From: an uncultured Clostridia bacterium
GTDB taxonomy: Bacteria; Bacillota; Clostridia; UMGS1883
Length of the DNA stretch: 57,904 bases
Assembly: GCA_947630975.1 (NCBI GenBank)
Contig: CANRJP010000005.1
Location: 1-57,904, forward strand
Direction: 5' to 3'
Below are positions 24,236 to 32,238 of the stretch, piece after piece. The position numbers and the translations under genes were made by a program. Under the pieces are notes generated by a model. It saw only the letters and a program-made list of their open reading frames with translations, ran no database searches and had not been told where the DNA came from. How positions within the stretch are numbered: position 1 is the first letter of the stretch; every line of letters starts with the position of its first letter.

Positions 24236-25057
24236 ATGACGAAAGAAAGATTTAAATCGCTGTCCCTGGCCGCAGTGGCCGCTCTGGCGCTGTGTTCGTG
24301 CCAGAGCAAGGCGGAAAAGGACTTTTTGGCAAACAAGGCCGCGGCCGAAAGCAAGAGCGGGCTCATCTACCGCACCACATATTTCGTCACTCACGCGGAT
24401 GACGACAAGGCGGACGGACTGCCCTATCCCAAGGCCGTGGGCGAAAAGTACTGCTACGCATACATAAACGGCGATAAGACCGAGGTGGAGCTCACTCCCG
24501 CCACCCTTGCCGACGCCCGCGCCGGTTACGAGGTGGAGAACGGCAAGTTCATCGCTCCGGCGACCCTTGACGGAAAGCAGTGGGGATATGTGCTTGTGGA
24601 CATAAATAATCCGGACACAAAAAACATGATATGGGACAACGATATAAAGTACGACAACGCCGAGGCCTATTCGGAGGGGTTTGCCGTCGTTTCGGAGAAC
24701 GGAAAGTACGGCATTATCGACGTGAACGGCAGCTATATAATCGACCCGCAGTACGATTCCATGAAATATTGCTGTTTCGGGGTCATACCCGCGCTGAAGG
24801 ACGGCGAATGGTTCTTCATTAACCTGAGCAACGAAAAGCTCTTCGGCCCCTTTGAGGACGCGGAGAGCTTTGAGTACGGCTATGCCGCCGTAAAGAAAAA
24901 CGGAAAGTGGGGCTTCATCGACAAGAGCGGCATCGACGCCACCACCTTTATATACGACGAAGCTTACAGCGTCGAGGACGACGAGGATACCGGCGCCCTT
25001 ACCGCATGGGTGCGTACCGGCAAAAAATGGGAACAGCTTGACATAGAAAGAGAATAG
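24236..25057 (+). CDS. WG-repeat-containing lipoprotein
   Basis: This 273-residue secreted protein starts with a lipoprotein signal (LAAVAALALCSCQSK); Cys22, or alternatively Cys20, would be lipidated. The mature part holds WG-type beta repeats, seen as KYGIIDVNGSYIIDPQYDSM and KWGFIDKSGI, spaced by about 60-70 residues. WG repeats form beta-propeller-like or arrayed binding surfaces; partners are unknown. I set the start at the ATG at 24236, 8 bases after GGAGG, not the GTG at 24221. It has its own promoter and shares a bidirectional terminator with the convergent kinase gene. Confidence 0.85.
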   Translation: MTKERFKSLSLAAVAALALCSCQSKAEKDFLANKAAAESKSGLIYRTTYFVTHADDDKADGLPYPKAVGEKYCYAYINGDKTEVELTPATLADARAGYEVENGKFIAPATLDGKQWGYVLVDINNPDTKNMIWDNDIKYDNAEAYSEGFAVVSENGKYGIIDVNGSYIIDPQYDSMKYCCFGVIPALKDGEWFFINLSNEKLFGPFEDAESFEYGYAAVKKNGKWGFIDKSGIDATTFIYDEAYSVEDDEDTGALTAWVRTGKKWEQLDIERE

Positions 25058-25060
25058 TAC

Positions 25061-25100
25061 AAAAAATAACCCGTGGACGTTTGTCCACGGGTCATTTTTT
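25061..25100. terminator. Bidirectional terminator between the WG-repeat and FGGY genes
   Basis: A perfect 10-base stem, ACCCGTGGAC and GTCCACGGGT around a GTTT loop (25069-25092), is flanked by AAAAAATA on one side and CATTTTTT on the other, so it can stop transcripts from both directions. Confidence 0.9.
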
Positions 25101-26700
25101 ACTTTATGCACTCAACCGCTGCTCTCTCAACGGGAAGAGCGGCAGAATATCTTTCAATAAATTTGTTGAAGCCCTCGACGTCCGCCGGGTCTGGAGAAAT
25201 GCTGACGCCCTTGTTGCCGGCAAAGACCTTATTCTCAAGATAGCTTTTCAGACTTTGGCCGGGAGCTTTATTGACCATATAGGCCGCCAAAAGCGCCATG
25301 CCCCAGGCTCCGCCCTCGCCGGCGGTCTCCATGACGCTGACGGGAGCGTTCATGGCGGCGGCCACTATTTTCTGTCCCACGCCGACCGTCTTGAAGAAGC
25401 CGCCGTGACCCAAAATGCTGTCCACCTTGACGCCCTCCTTGCCGAGAAGTATGTCAAGGCCTATCTTAAGAGCGCCCATGGACGTATACAGATGGGAGCG
25501 CATGAAATTCGCAAGGTTAAATTTGCTTTCGGGAGTACGTACAAACAGGGGACGTCCCTCCTCAAAGCCGGTGATGTGTTCACCGGAAAAATAGCAGTAG
25601 CTCATAAGTCCGCCGCAGTCGGGGTCGCCCTCCATAGCCCTGAAATACAGCTCGTCATAAAGCTTGGGCATACTGATGTCCACACCCAAAAGCTCGGAAA
25701 ACTCCTTAAATATGTTTACCCAGGCGTTGATGTCCGAGGTGCAGTTGTTGCAGTGTACCATGGCCACAAGGTCGCCCACGGGGGTAGTCACCAGATCGAT
25801 GGCGTCATATACGGCGCTGAGCTCCTTCTCCAGCACTATCATGGCGAAAACCGAGGTGCCGGCGGACACATTGCCCGTGCGGGGCGCGACGCTGTTGGTG
25901 GCGGCCATGCCGGTGCCCGCGTCGCCCTCCGGGGGACACAGGGGAACACCGGGGCGCAGAGTGCCGCTGGGATCGAGAAGCTTGGCGCCCTCCTCCGTAA
26001 GAACGCCGGCCTTTTCACCGGCCAGGAGCACCTTGGGCAGAATATCTCCCAATTTCCAGGGATAACCCTTATCGGCCACGGCCCCGTCAAATTTCACTAT
26101 CATTTCGGCGTTAAAGTTCTTTGTATGTATATCAATGGGGAACATTCCCGAGGCTTCGCCCACACCAAGGACTTTTTCTCCGGTGAGCTTCCAGTGTATA
26201 TAGCCCGCGAGGGTGGTGAAAAAGCGCACCTCGGGCACGTGAGGCTCGCCGTTCAACACGGCCTGATAGAGGTGGGCTATGCTCCAGCGCTGGGGGATGT
26301 GATAGTTGAACAGCTCCGTCAGAGCCTCGGAAGCCGGGCCGGTAACGGTATTGCGCCAGGTGCGGAAGGGCACCAGCAGTTCGCCGTTTTCATCAAAGGC
26401 CATATAGCCGTGCATCATGGCGCTGAAGCCTATCGAGGCCAGCTTTTCCACGGCCACGCCGTATTTTGTCATCACGTCAGCCCGCAGCTTTGCGTAGCAG
26501 TCCTGAAGGCCGGTCCATATGTCGTCCAGCGAATAGGTCCAAATTCCGTTCTCGTACCGATTTTCCCAGTCGTGGCCGCCGGACGCTATGGGTGAATTGT
26601 CCTCGCCGATGAGCACCGCCTTAATTCTGGTGGAGCCCAGCTCGATGCCCAGCACGGCTCTGCCGCCGGCGATCGTGTTTTTTACAGATTCAATACTCAT
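25099..26700 (-). CDS. FGGY-family carbohydrate kinase (probable L-ribulokinase)
   Basis: This 533-residue sugar kinase has the FGGY N-terminal phosphate-binding start [18 protein letters not shown] (about residues 15-32). It also has [13 protein letters not shown], an ATP-domain [13 protein letters not shown] and [15 protein letters not shown] near the C-terminus. The substrate is inferred: the window also holds a fucose-isomerase-like enzyme and AraD (16259-18457), which lack a kinase beside them, so phosphorylation of L-ribulose is the natural missing step. L-fuculose or L-xylulose are alternatives. It is a single-gene unit with a promoter at 26731-26759 and an AGGAGGG site. Confidence 0.88.
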   Translation of the reverse strand: MSIESVKNTIAGGRAVLGIELGSTRIKAVLIGEDNSPIASGGHDWENRYENGIWTYSLDDIWTGLQDCYAKLRADVMTKYGVAVEKLASIGFSAMMHGYMAFDENGELLVPFRTWRNTVTGPASEALTELFNYHIPQRWSIAHLYQAVLNGEPHVPEVRFFTTLAGYIHWKLTGEKVLGVGEASGMFPIDIHTKNFNAEMIVKFDGAVADKGYPWKLGDILPKVLLAGEKAGVLTEEGAKLLDPSGTLRPGVPLCPPEGDAGTGMAATNSVAPRTGNVSAGTSVFAMIVLEKELSAVYDAIDLVTTPVGDLVAMVHCNNCTSDINAWVNIFKEFSELLGVDISMPKLYDELYFRAMEGDPDCGGLMSYCYFSGEHITGFEEGRPLFVRTPESKFNLANFMRSHLYTSMGALKIGLDILLGKEGVKVDSILGHGGFFKTVGVGQKIVAAAMNAPVSVMETAGEGGAWGMALLAAYMVNKAPGQSLKSYLENKVFAGNKGVSISPDPADVEGFNKFIERYSAALPVERAAVECIK

Positions 26701-26730
26701 TTTTTACCCTCCTGTTTGGTTTCTGATTAA

Positions 26731-26759
26731 ATTATACAATAATTTTCTTATAAATTCAA
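26731..26759 (-). promoter_or_regulatory. Promoter of the FGGY kinase gene
   Basis: On the minus strand TTGAAT (26754-26759) and a perfect TATAAT (26731-26736) are separated by 17 bases in a very AT-rich gap. Confidence 0.75.
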
Positions 26760-26796
26760 TATTAAAATTAATTATTTTTTGTCGAGACGGTTGCGG

Positions 26797-28083
26797 TCAG
26801 TGCGCCGCGTTGGCCAAGCCTTCCAGAATGGCGCCGTTGGAAATGGCAAAGGAATAATTTTCGACAATAATATCGTTTATTTCGTGCTCGGCGCAGAACT
26901 CCGACACGGAGAGTTTGGCGCTGCGGGGATCAACCACAAATATTTCCTCATAGCTGTTGGTGAGGAAAGGCACAAGAGCGTTGCCAAAGGAGTCCTTGAA
27001 TATCAGCAGCCGCCTGCCGTTCTTATTTTTCGACACTATCTGCATAAGCGCGTGATCCCCGCCAAGAAACACGAGATATTTGTTGCTCGTCCCGGTCACG
27101 TCGCTGAGAACGTCGGCCTTGTACTCGCCCGTCATATCGGCGGAATAAAAGGCCGTGCTCCACTCTACCACCGGCTGATAGAAAATTTCCACATAGTCGG
27201 GATCGTCCTTCAGAGTCTTGCTTTTGGTGTAACGGTACAAGGTGCCGACAAAGTCATACGCGCATATATCGCTGTCGAAATCGTCAATAGGTATGGGCTC
27301 CTCCCCCGCCGCCTTGCAGAAGGCGTAATAGCCCTGATAAGCGCCCCGCGCCGTCCAGTGGTGGTCGGTACGGTAATAGATGTACTGATCCGCGGCCGCG
27401 GCCAGATAGGTGTAGGCGTCAACGGGCTTTATTTCCTTACGGAACAAGGTTTTAAGAGTCGCGAGGGCCTCCTTCTGGGATCTCATGCCCGTGTGGTACT
27501 TGACCGGCGAATAAAACTCCACCGCCGTCGGCACCACAAGGGAGTAGACGTTCACGTCGGGCACGGCCTCCTGAATGGCGTTCACCTTTTTGGCGTAATT
27601 TTCAAGCATATTATAGTAATAGCCGAAAAGCTCCATTGCCCTGTTGCCGGAAATTATTATACCGCCGCGGTTGTAGTCGGCTTCATCCGCGACTTCCACA
27701 TGGGCGGCCTCGGGCAGCTTTTCCTGGGGTTTCTCCGGAGCCTTGGCGCTGTTGAGGTTTTCCCCTTCGCCCATATCGTCGCTGACCGACCCGGATATTA
27801 CCTGAATACCGCCGTCCCCATCTCTGAAAAAATTGTGCTTGAGCGCCGACGCAAGGCCGTCGCCCGCCGAGATAAGCTTATCTCGGAAAGGGAAATGATC
27901 ATTGAGATATTCATTTAAGCCCGAGGTGAACTTTCCGGACATAAGACTGCCGCCGCTCATGCCGGGCAAACCGGCCAATCTTCGGTTCTCCGCCTCGGAA
28001 ACACTGTTCTTCGGCAATACAAAAAGCATGACAAGCCCAAGGAGCAAAGCCGCCAGAAAAGCTATCGGTACTATTTTTTTCAT
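26797..28083 (-). CDS. DHHW-type AlgX-like secreted protein
   Basis: This 428-residue protein has an N-terminal signal anchor (about residues 3-22, IVPIAFLAALLLGLVMLFVL), then ENRRLAGLP and the FTSGLNEYLNDHFPFRDKLI segment typical of DHHW/AlgX-like proteins. The name-giving YRTDHHWTARGAYQGYYAF lies near residue 245, and GDHALMQI and FKDSFGNALVPFL follow. Relatives are SGNH-like domains acting with membrane-bound O-acyltransferases on exported polysaccharides, but no such partner is adjacent. The start at 28083 follows AGGGGGA and is preferred to a start 14 codons upstream. Confidence 0.85.
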   Translation of the reverse strand: MKKIVPIAFLAALLLGLVMLFVLPKNSVSEAENRRLAGLPGMSGGSLMSGKFTSGLNEYLNDHFPFRDKLISAGDGLASALKHNFFRDGDGGIQVISGSVSDDMGEGENLNSAKAPEKPQEKLPEAAHVEVADEADYNRGGIIISGNRAMELFGYYYNMLENYAKKVNAIQEAVPDVNVYSLVVPTAVEFYSPVKYHTGMRSQKEALATLKTLFRKEIKPVDAYTYLAAAADQYIYYRTDHHWTARGAYQGYYAFCKAAGEEPIPIDDFDSDICAYDFVGTLYRYTKSKTLKDDPDYVEIFYQPVVEWSTAFYSADMTGEYKADVLSDVTGTSNKYLVFLGGDHALMQIVSKNKNGRRLLIFKDSFGNALVPFLTNSYEEIFVVDPRSAKLSVSEFCAEHEINDIIVENYSFAISNGAILEGLANAAH

Positions 28084-28135
28084 AACTCTGTTGTCCCCCT
28101 GATAACAGGAATACTGCGTCTGCATTTATTTTTTT

Positions 28136-28164
28136 ATTATACTACTGTTTCCGACAAAATTCAA
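28136..28164 (-). promoter_or_regulatory. Promoter of the DHHW gene
   Basis: On the minus strand TTGAAT (28159-28164) and a perfect TATAAT (28136-28141) are separated by 17 bases. It is divergent from the HD-gene promoter. Confidence 0.75.
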
Positions 28165-28213
28165 CCCCTGTGTGAATATTTTTTTAAATTCGGCGTTCGG
28201 AAGAAATTTCTTA

Positions 28214-28242
28214 TTGCTTTTCTAAAAAACCCGTGATATAAT
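28214..28242 (+). promoter_or_regulatory. Promoter of the HD-arsC-permease operon
   Basis: TTGCTT (28214-28219) and a perfect TATAAT (28237-28242) are separated by 17 bases. Confidence 0.7.
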
Positions 28243-28300
28243 ATTATAATATGAGGGTGCAAGAAGCTGCTACCGTTTGATTTACATGGAGGCGACGCCG

Positions 28301-28765
28301 TTGAAATTAAAAAAGCACTATTCCGACTATATGGATCATGTCAGGGACGTGCTCCGCTCCCCCAGCATCCAAAGACTGGAAGAATTTGACCAGCACATGG
28401 GCACCACAAGACTGAGGCACAGCTTCAACGTCAGCTACAGGAGCTATGTGCTGGCAAAAAAGCTGGGTTGGGATTCCCGAGCCGTGGCCCGTGCCGGACT
28501 GATGCACGATATGTTTTACTACAACTTCCGCGACACGGATTACACCGCCCGGGAGCACTGCCGTATCCATCCGCAGATCGCCCTTGAAAACGCGAAAAAG
28601 AATTTTGAACTTTCCGGCAAGGAAAGCGACATCATACGCAGCCATATGTGGCTGACGGCAAAGCCCAGGCCCGGCTGCAAGGAATCGTACCTTGTCACCA
28701 TGATAGACAAATACTGCGCCGCCCAGGAATTCTGCAAAGGCGTTATAACAAAAATACGAAAATAA
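28301..28765 (+). CDS. HD-domain phosphohydrolase-like protein
   Basis: This 154-residue protein has the HD metal site: RLRHSFNVSYRSY (His at about residue 40), AGLMHDMFYY with His69-Asp70, and a later SHMWLTAKPRP segment. Small free-standing HD proteins of this kind are common in Clostridia and act on phosphoesters; the substrate is unknown. The start is probably the TTG at 28301, 8 bases after GGAGG; an in-frame ATG at 28286 carries that ribosome site itself. Its last codons and stop lie within an 18-base tandem repeat that runs to the next gene. Confidence 0.8.
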   Translation: MKLKKHYSDYMDHVRDVLRSPSIQRLEEFDQHMGTTRLRHSFNVSYRSYVLAKKLGWDSRAVARAGLMHDMFYYNFRDTDYTAREHCRIHPQIALENAKKNFELSGKESDIIRSHMWLTAKPRPGCKESYLVTMIDKYCAAQEFCKGVITKIRK

Positions 28766-28801
28766 ACAAAAATACAAAAATAAACAAAAATACAAAAATA
28801 A
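28748..28801 (+). repeat. 18-bp tandem repeat, three units
   Basis: Three consecutive copies of ACAAAAATACAAAAATAA (first copy with one C-to-G-type change, ATACGAAA) span 28748-28801. The first copy encodes the last five residues and stop codon of the HD gene, and the third runs into the AAAGGAG site of the next gene. Every copy is an exact multiple of three bases and contains a stop codon in the HD frame. Confidence 0.9.
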
Positions 28802-28819
28802 ACAAAGGAGAAATACACA

Positions 28820-29167
28820 ATGCTCGTACTGGCCTACCCCGGATGTTCCACCTGCAAAAAAGCCATGAACTGGCTGGATGACAAAAACGCCGTATACCAT
28901 GTCCGTCACATCAAAATAAACAGACCCACCTATGAAGAGCTGAAAACATGGCATGAAAAAAGCGGTCTGCCGCTAAAGAGGTTCTTTAATACCAGCGGCC
29001 TTATCTACAAGGAGATGGGTCTGAAGGACAAGCTGGCTTCCATGACCGAAGAGGAGCAGCTACGGTTGTTAGCGACGGACGGAATGTTGGTAAAACGTCC
29101 AATTCTCATCAGCCACCGAGGCGTATATCCCGGCTTCAAAGAGGCGGAGTGGGAGAAGTTGCTGTGA
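28820..29167 (+). CDS. ArsC/Spx-superfamily thioredoxin-fold protein
   Basis: This 115-residue protein has the ArsC/Spx fold with a redox CxxC at residues 9-12 (GCSTCKKAMNWL), then the FFNTSGLIYKEMGL segment and LVKRPILIS. It is annotated in relatives as 'arsenate reductase family protein', but the FNTSG motif and the CxxC resemble the YusI/YffB branch, for which arsenate reduction is not established. It overlaps the following permease gene by 4 bases (GTGA), so the pair is translationally coupled. Confidence 0.85.
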   Translation: MLVLAYPGCSTCKKAMNWLDDKNAVYHVRHIKINRPTYEELKTWHEKSGLPLKRFFNTSGLIYKEMGLKDKLASMTEEEQLRLLATDGMLVKRPILISHRGVYPGFKEAEWEKLL

Positions 29168-30270
29168 CATCGTTCATAAAAAAAGAACCCGTGCTCATCG
29201 CGGCCTTGACGCTGGCAATTATTTCATGCTTCTTTACACCGCCGGGCCCCGAATTGCTTGGCTACATAGATTTTCGCACCCTGTCTCTGCTCTTCTGTCT
29301 TATGGCGGTGATGAAGGGCTATCAGGAGACCGGTCTGTTTTCCTTGGCGGCCCGGGCCCTTCTCACACGGACAAAAACCCTCCGCCAGACGGCGGGAGCT
29401 CTTGTGCTGCTCTGTTTTTTCTCGAGTATGCTCATAACCAACGACGTGGCTCTGATAACCTTCGTTCCCTTCACCTTTGAGGTACTGGGCGCCGCCGGAA
29501 AAAAGTCCGCCGTGCCTCTGACCGTGGTGCTCCAAACTTTAGCCGCGAACCTGGGCAGCATACTGACCCCTCTGGGCAATCCGCAGAATTTATATCTGTA
29601 TTCCAAATCCGGAATGCCGGCGGTCGAAATGCTGCGGCTGATGCTGCCGTACTGGGCGCTGTCGCTGATCCTTTGCACGCTCGCCCTGCTGCTGTTCAAA
29701 AAAGACGGGCTGTCCGCCCCGAACGGAGTGACGGAAGCCAAAACCGAGCCGCTGCCCCTTATGGTCTACACGGCCCTATTTGTTCTGTGTATGCTCTGTG
29801 TGCTCCGAATCATAGACTATGTGCCGGTATTGGCGGCCGTTCTTATATCCCTGCTCATCTACAACCGAGGGCTGCTGAAAAAAGTGGATTACGCCCTGCT
29901 TTTGACCTTTGTGGGCTTTTTCATATTCATTGGCAACATCAGCGCCGTCCCCGCCGTTGGGGAGTGGCTCCGTTCCGTCATAGACGGACGGGAGGTTCTG
30001 GTCGGCGTGCTGTCCAGTCAGGTGATAAGCAACGTCCCCGCCGCTCTGCTGCTGTCGGGCTTTACCAATCGCTTTGACCTGCTGATGGTGGGTACAAATC
30101 TGGGCGGGCTCGGAACGCTTATCGCCTCCATGGCCAGCCTGATATCCTATAAATACATGGCAAACTATGACGGCGGCGCCAAGGGCAAATACTTCCGGCT
30201 CTTCACCGGGCTTAATCTGGCATTTCTGGCAATATTGGCGGTATTCGCGGGGCTGATGTTAAAAATATAA
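29164..30270 (+). CDS. ArsB/SLC13-like ion permease
   Basis: This 368-residue membrane protein has about ten hydrophobic segments and the ion-transporter pattern FFSSMLITNDVALITFVPF and ILTPLGNPQNLYLYSKSG. In the ArsB/NhaD/CitM superfamily these are the two re-entrant substrate-binding elements (ITNDVA, GNPQN), and a second set appears later as SSQVISNVPAALLLSG. The substrate may be an anion such as arsenite or a dicarboxylate. I choose the GTG at 29164, overlapping the upstream TGA, with GGAG 8 bases before it; a GTG at 29149 is less likely. Confidence 0.85.
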   Translation: MTSFIKKEPVLIAALTLAIISCFFTPPGPELLGYIDFRTLSLLFCLMAVMKGYQETGLFSLAARALLTRTKTLRQTAGALVLLCFFSSMLITNDVALITFVPFTFEVLGAAGKKSAVPLTVVLQTLAANLGSILTPLGNPQNLYLYSKSGMPAVEMLRLMLPYWALSLILCTLALLLFKKDGLSAPNGVTEAKTEPLPLMVYTALFVLCMLCVLRIIDYVPVLAAVLISLLIYNRGLLKKVDYALLLTFVGFFIFIGNISAVPAVGEWLRSVIDGREVLVGVLSSQVISNVPAALLLSGFTNRFDLLMVGTNLGGLGTLIASMASLISYKYMANYDGGAKGKYFRLFTGLNLAFLAILAVFAGLMLKI

Positions 30271-30281
30271 ATATATCGTTG

Positions 30282-30320
30282 AAAAGCAAATTCCGGCTAT
30301 CCGCCGGAATTTTGCTTTTT
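30282..30320. terminator. Bidirectional terminator between the permease and ispF
   Basis: AAAAGCAAATTCCGGC pairs with GCCGGAATTTTGCTTTT with small bulges, with A- and T-runs on either side. It serves the convergent permease and ispD-ispF transcripts. Confidence 0.85.
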
Positions 30321-30326
30321 AAGGTA

Positions 30327-30800
30327 TTAAATTTCATTGAGCAGACATACCGCCCTGACTTCTATGCCTTCTTCTCTGCCGGTGAAGCCCATTTTCTCAT
30401 TGGTTTTGGCCTTGACGCTGATTTTCTGAGGGTCGATGCCGAGGGCGCCGGCCATTCTTTCAGCCATGGCCTTAATATGAGGAGCCATCTTTGGCTTCTG
30501 TGCTATTACCGTGCTGTCAATGTTGACTATTTCATACCCTTCGGCCCTGACGAGGCGTCCGGCCTCCCGCAACAGCTCGATGCTGTCAGCTCCCTTGTAC
30601 TTCGGGTCGGTGTCGGGAAAGTGCGAGCCTATATCGCCAAGGTTCGCCGCGCCGAAAAGGGCGTCAATGACGCTGTGGCAAAGGGCGTCGGCATCGCTGT
30701 GGCCCAAAAGACCCTTATCGTGCGCTATCTCCACTCCGCCGAGAACGAGCTTACGCCCCTCCACAAGGCGGTGAGTGTCACAACCGTAACCTATCCTCAT
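30327..30800 (-). CDS. ispF: 2-C-methyl-D-erythritol 2,4-cyclodiphosphate synthase
   Basis: IspF makes the cyclic diphosphate of the non-mevalonate (MEP) isoprenoid pathway. The 157-residue protein has the zinc and substrate motifs [15 protein letters not shown] (residues 1-15) and [20 protein letters not shown] (about 33-52), with [11 protein letters not shown] and a C-terminal [17 protein letters not shown]. All family hallmarks are present. It overlaps ispD by 4 bases, so the two steps of the pathway are coupled. Confidence 0.97.
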   Translation of the reverse strand: MRIGYGCDTHRLVEGRKLVLGGVEIAHDKGLLGHSDADALCHSVIDALFGAANLGDIGSHFPDTDPKYKGADSIELLREAGRLVRAEGYEIVNIDSTVIAQKPKMAPHIKAMAERMAGALGIDPQKISVKAKTNEKMGFTGREEGIEVRAVCLLNEI

Positions 30801-31498
30801 AGCTTACCTCTCGAAATAAGAATTGATTTTGCCAGCGCAAGGTCGTCGGGAACGGTGAGCTTGAGGTTGAAGTAGGTAATGAACACAAGCTTGCTTCTTC
30901 CGCCCATGCGCTCAATAAGAGAACAGTCGTCCGTGCCGGTGAAGCCGTCCTCCAAAGCCTTGTTGTGGGCGGCGACTATGAGATCACGGCGAAAGGTCTG
31001 GGGCGTCTGAACCTGAATCGAGGTTTCCCGGCTTATAGTCGCTACGGCAAAGCCCTCGCTGTCGATCTGCTTGATTGTGTCACGGGACTTAATGGCCACC
31101 GCGGCGGCCCCGTATCGCAGGGCATTCTCGATGGTTTCCACAACCGTTTCCGATTTAATAAGAGGACGCGCTCCGTCATGAATAACGATTATGTTCGCGT
31201 TTTCCGAACAGGCGTTTATGCCGAGGCGGACGCTCTCCTGCCGGGTGCCCCCGCCGCGTATTATGTTCGTCACCTTCAGGAACGGCCTTTCCCTGACTAT
31301 ACCGCAATATCTGCTTTTGTTTTCTTCCGACGAAACTATCACTATCTCGTCCACGGCGGCACAGTTGTCAAAAACCTCCACCGACCGCTCAAAAACCGTT
31401 TTGGAGCCCAGATCGAGCAGCATCTTGTTCATACCCATCCTTGTGGCCCCGCCGGCGGCGACAATTACCGCCGAAACAAATACCCTGCCGTTTTCCAT
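30797..31498 (-). CDS. ispD: 2-C-methyl-D-erythritol 4-phosphate cytidylyltransferase
   Basis: IspD attaches CMP to methylerythritol phosphate in the MEP pathway. The 233-residue protein has the nucleotidyltransferase start [20 protein letters not shown] (about residues 11-30) and the family motifs [10 protein letters not shown] and [13 protein letters not shown]. The IspE step is not in the window. It follows carD by 19 bases with a GGGAGG site, giving a carD-ispD-ispF order seen in other Firmicutes. Confidence 0.96.
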   Translation of the reverse strand: MENGRVFVSAVIVAAGGATRMGMNKMLLDLGSKTVFERSVEVFDNCAAVDEIVIVSSEENKSRYCGIVRERPFLKVTNIIRGGGTRQESVRLGINACSENANIIVIHDGARPLIKSETVVETIENALRYGAAAVAIKSRDTIKQIDSEGFAVATISRETSIQVQTPQTFRRDLIVAAHNKALEDGFTGTDDCSLIERMGGRSKLVFITYFNLKLTVPDDLALAKSILISRGKL

Positions 31499-31517
31499 AC
31501 CGTTGCCTCCCTTATGT

Positions 31518-32012
31518 TCACGCTTCTCTCAGTTGACTGTCTACTATGGAGGACAACTCCTTTTCAATCTCGTCGTTCGTGGCTTTTTTTGCCATAACAA
31601 GCTCGCTGACAAAAATCTGTTTGGCGTTTGACAGCATTTTGCGTTCGCTGGTGGAAAGGCCTTTTTGACGGTCGCGAACCATCAGGCTTTTGACCACGGA
31701 GCCAACCTCATAAATGTTGCCGCTTTTAATTTTAATCATATTTTCCCGGACGCGTTTGTTCCAGTTGGAATTGACTTTCATATCCGAGCACACGAACTGG
31801 CTTATGACCTCGTCCGCCTCGGCGTCTGAAATTACGTCTCTCACCCCTATTCCCGAAACATTGTTCATGGGCAGCATCACTTTCATATTTCCGTATGAAA
31901 TATTCATCACATAATACTTCTGCACCTTACCCAGAACCTCGCGCTCCTCTATGCTCTCGATAATCCCCGCTCCGTGCATAGGATAGACTATCACATCGCC
32001 TACGCTGTACAT
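31518..32012 (-). CDS. CarD-family RNA polymerase-binding regulator
   Basis: The 164-residue protein has the CarD/CdnL/TRCF Tudor-like RNA-polymerase interaction domain at the N-terminus (YSVGDVIVYPMHGAGIIESI), as also found inside Mfd. It is followed by a helical C-terminal domain with SGNIYEVGSVVKSLMVRDR and STSERKMLSNAKQI. CarD proteins stabilise open promoter complexes, often at rRNA promoters. It has a promoter at 32059-32087 and an AAGGGAGGT site, and it leads the ispD-ispF operon. Confidence 0.93.
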   Translation of the reverse strand: MYSVGDVIVYPMHGAGIIESIEEREVLGKVQKYYVMNISYGNMKVMLPMNNVSGIGVRDVISDAEADEVISQFVCSDMKVNSNWNKRVRENMIKIKSGNIYEVGSVVKSLMVRDRQKGLSTSERKMLSNAKQIFVSELVMAKKATNDEIEKELSSIVDSQLREA

Positions 32013-32058
32013 GCCGCAAACACCTCCCTTGCATATTAATACATTACTTTACTTTATT

Positions 32059-32087
32059 ATTTTACCATAAAAAGTAAGTCCCGTCAA
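32059..32087 (-). promoter_or_regulatory. Promoter of carD-ispD-ispF
   Basis: On the minus strand TTGACG (32082-32087) and TAAAAT (32059-32064) are separated by 17 bases. Confidence 0.75.
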
Positions 32088-32173
32088 CACGGAATATTTC
32101 ACAATATCAGCCTGAATGTTTTTGACAAATGCTACAATAACAAAGCGGTTTTTACGTGATTTGAAGCATTATC

Positions 32174-32202
32174 TTGACAAACGAAAAATAATATGCTATA
32201 CT
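32174..32202 (+). promoter_or_regulatory. Promoter of the GH26-like gene
   Basis: A perfect TTGACA (32174-32179) and TATACT (32197-32202) are separated by 17 bases, about 30 bases before the gene start. Confidence 0.85.
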
Positions 32203-32238
32203 GCTAACGGTACAAATTCTGCAAACGGGGTGCTTCGC

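Noticed and set aside
28748-28801. A CRISPR-like short repeat
   Set aside because: The units are directly adjacent with no spacers, and only three exist.
28820-29167. A true arsenate reductase (arsC)
   Set aside because: The CxxC and FNTSG motifs point to the broader ArsC/Spx-like group, so a specific arsenate role is not supported.
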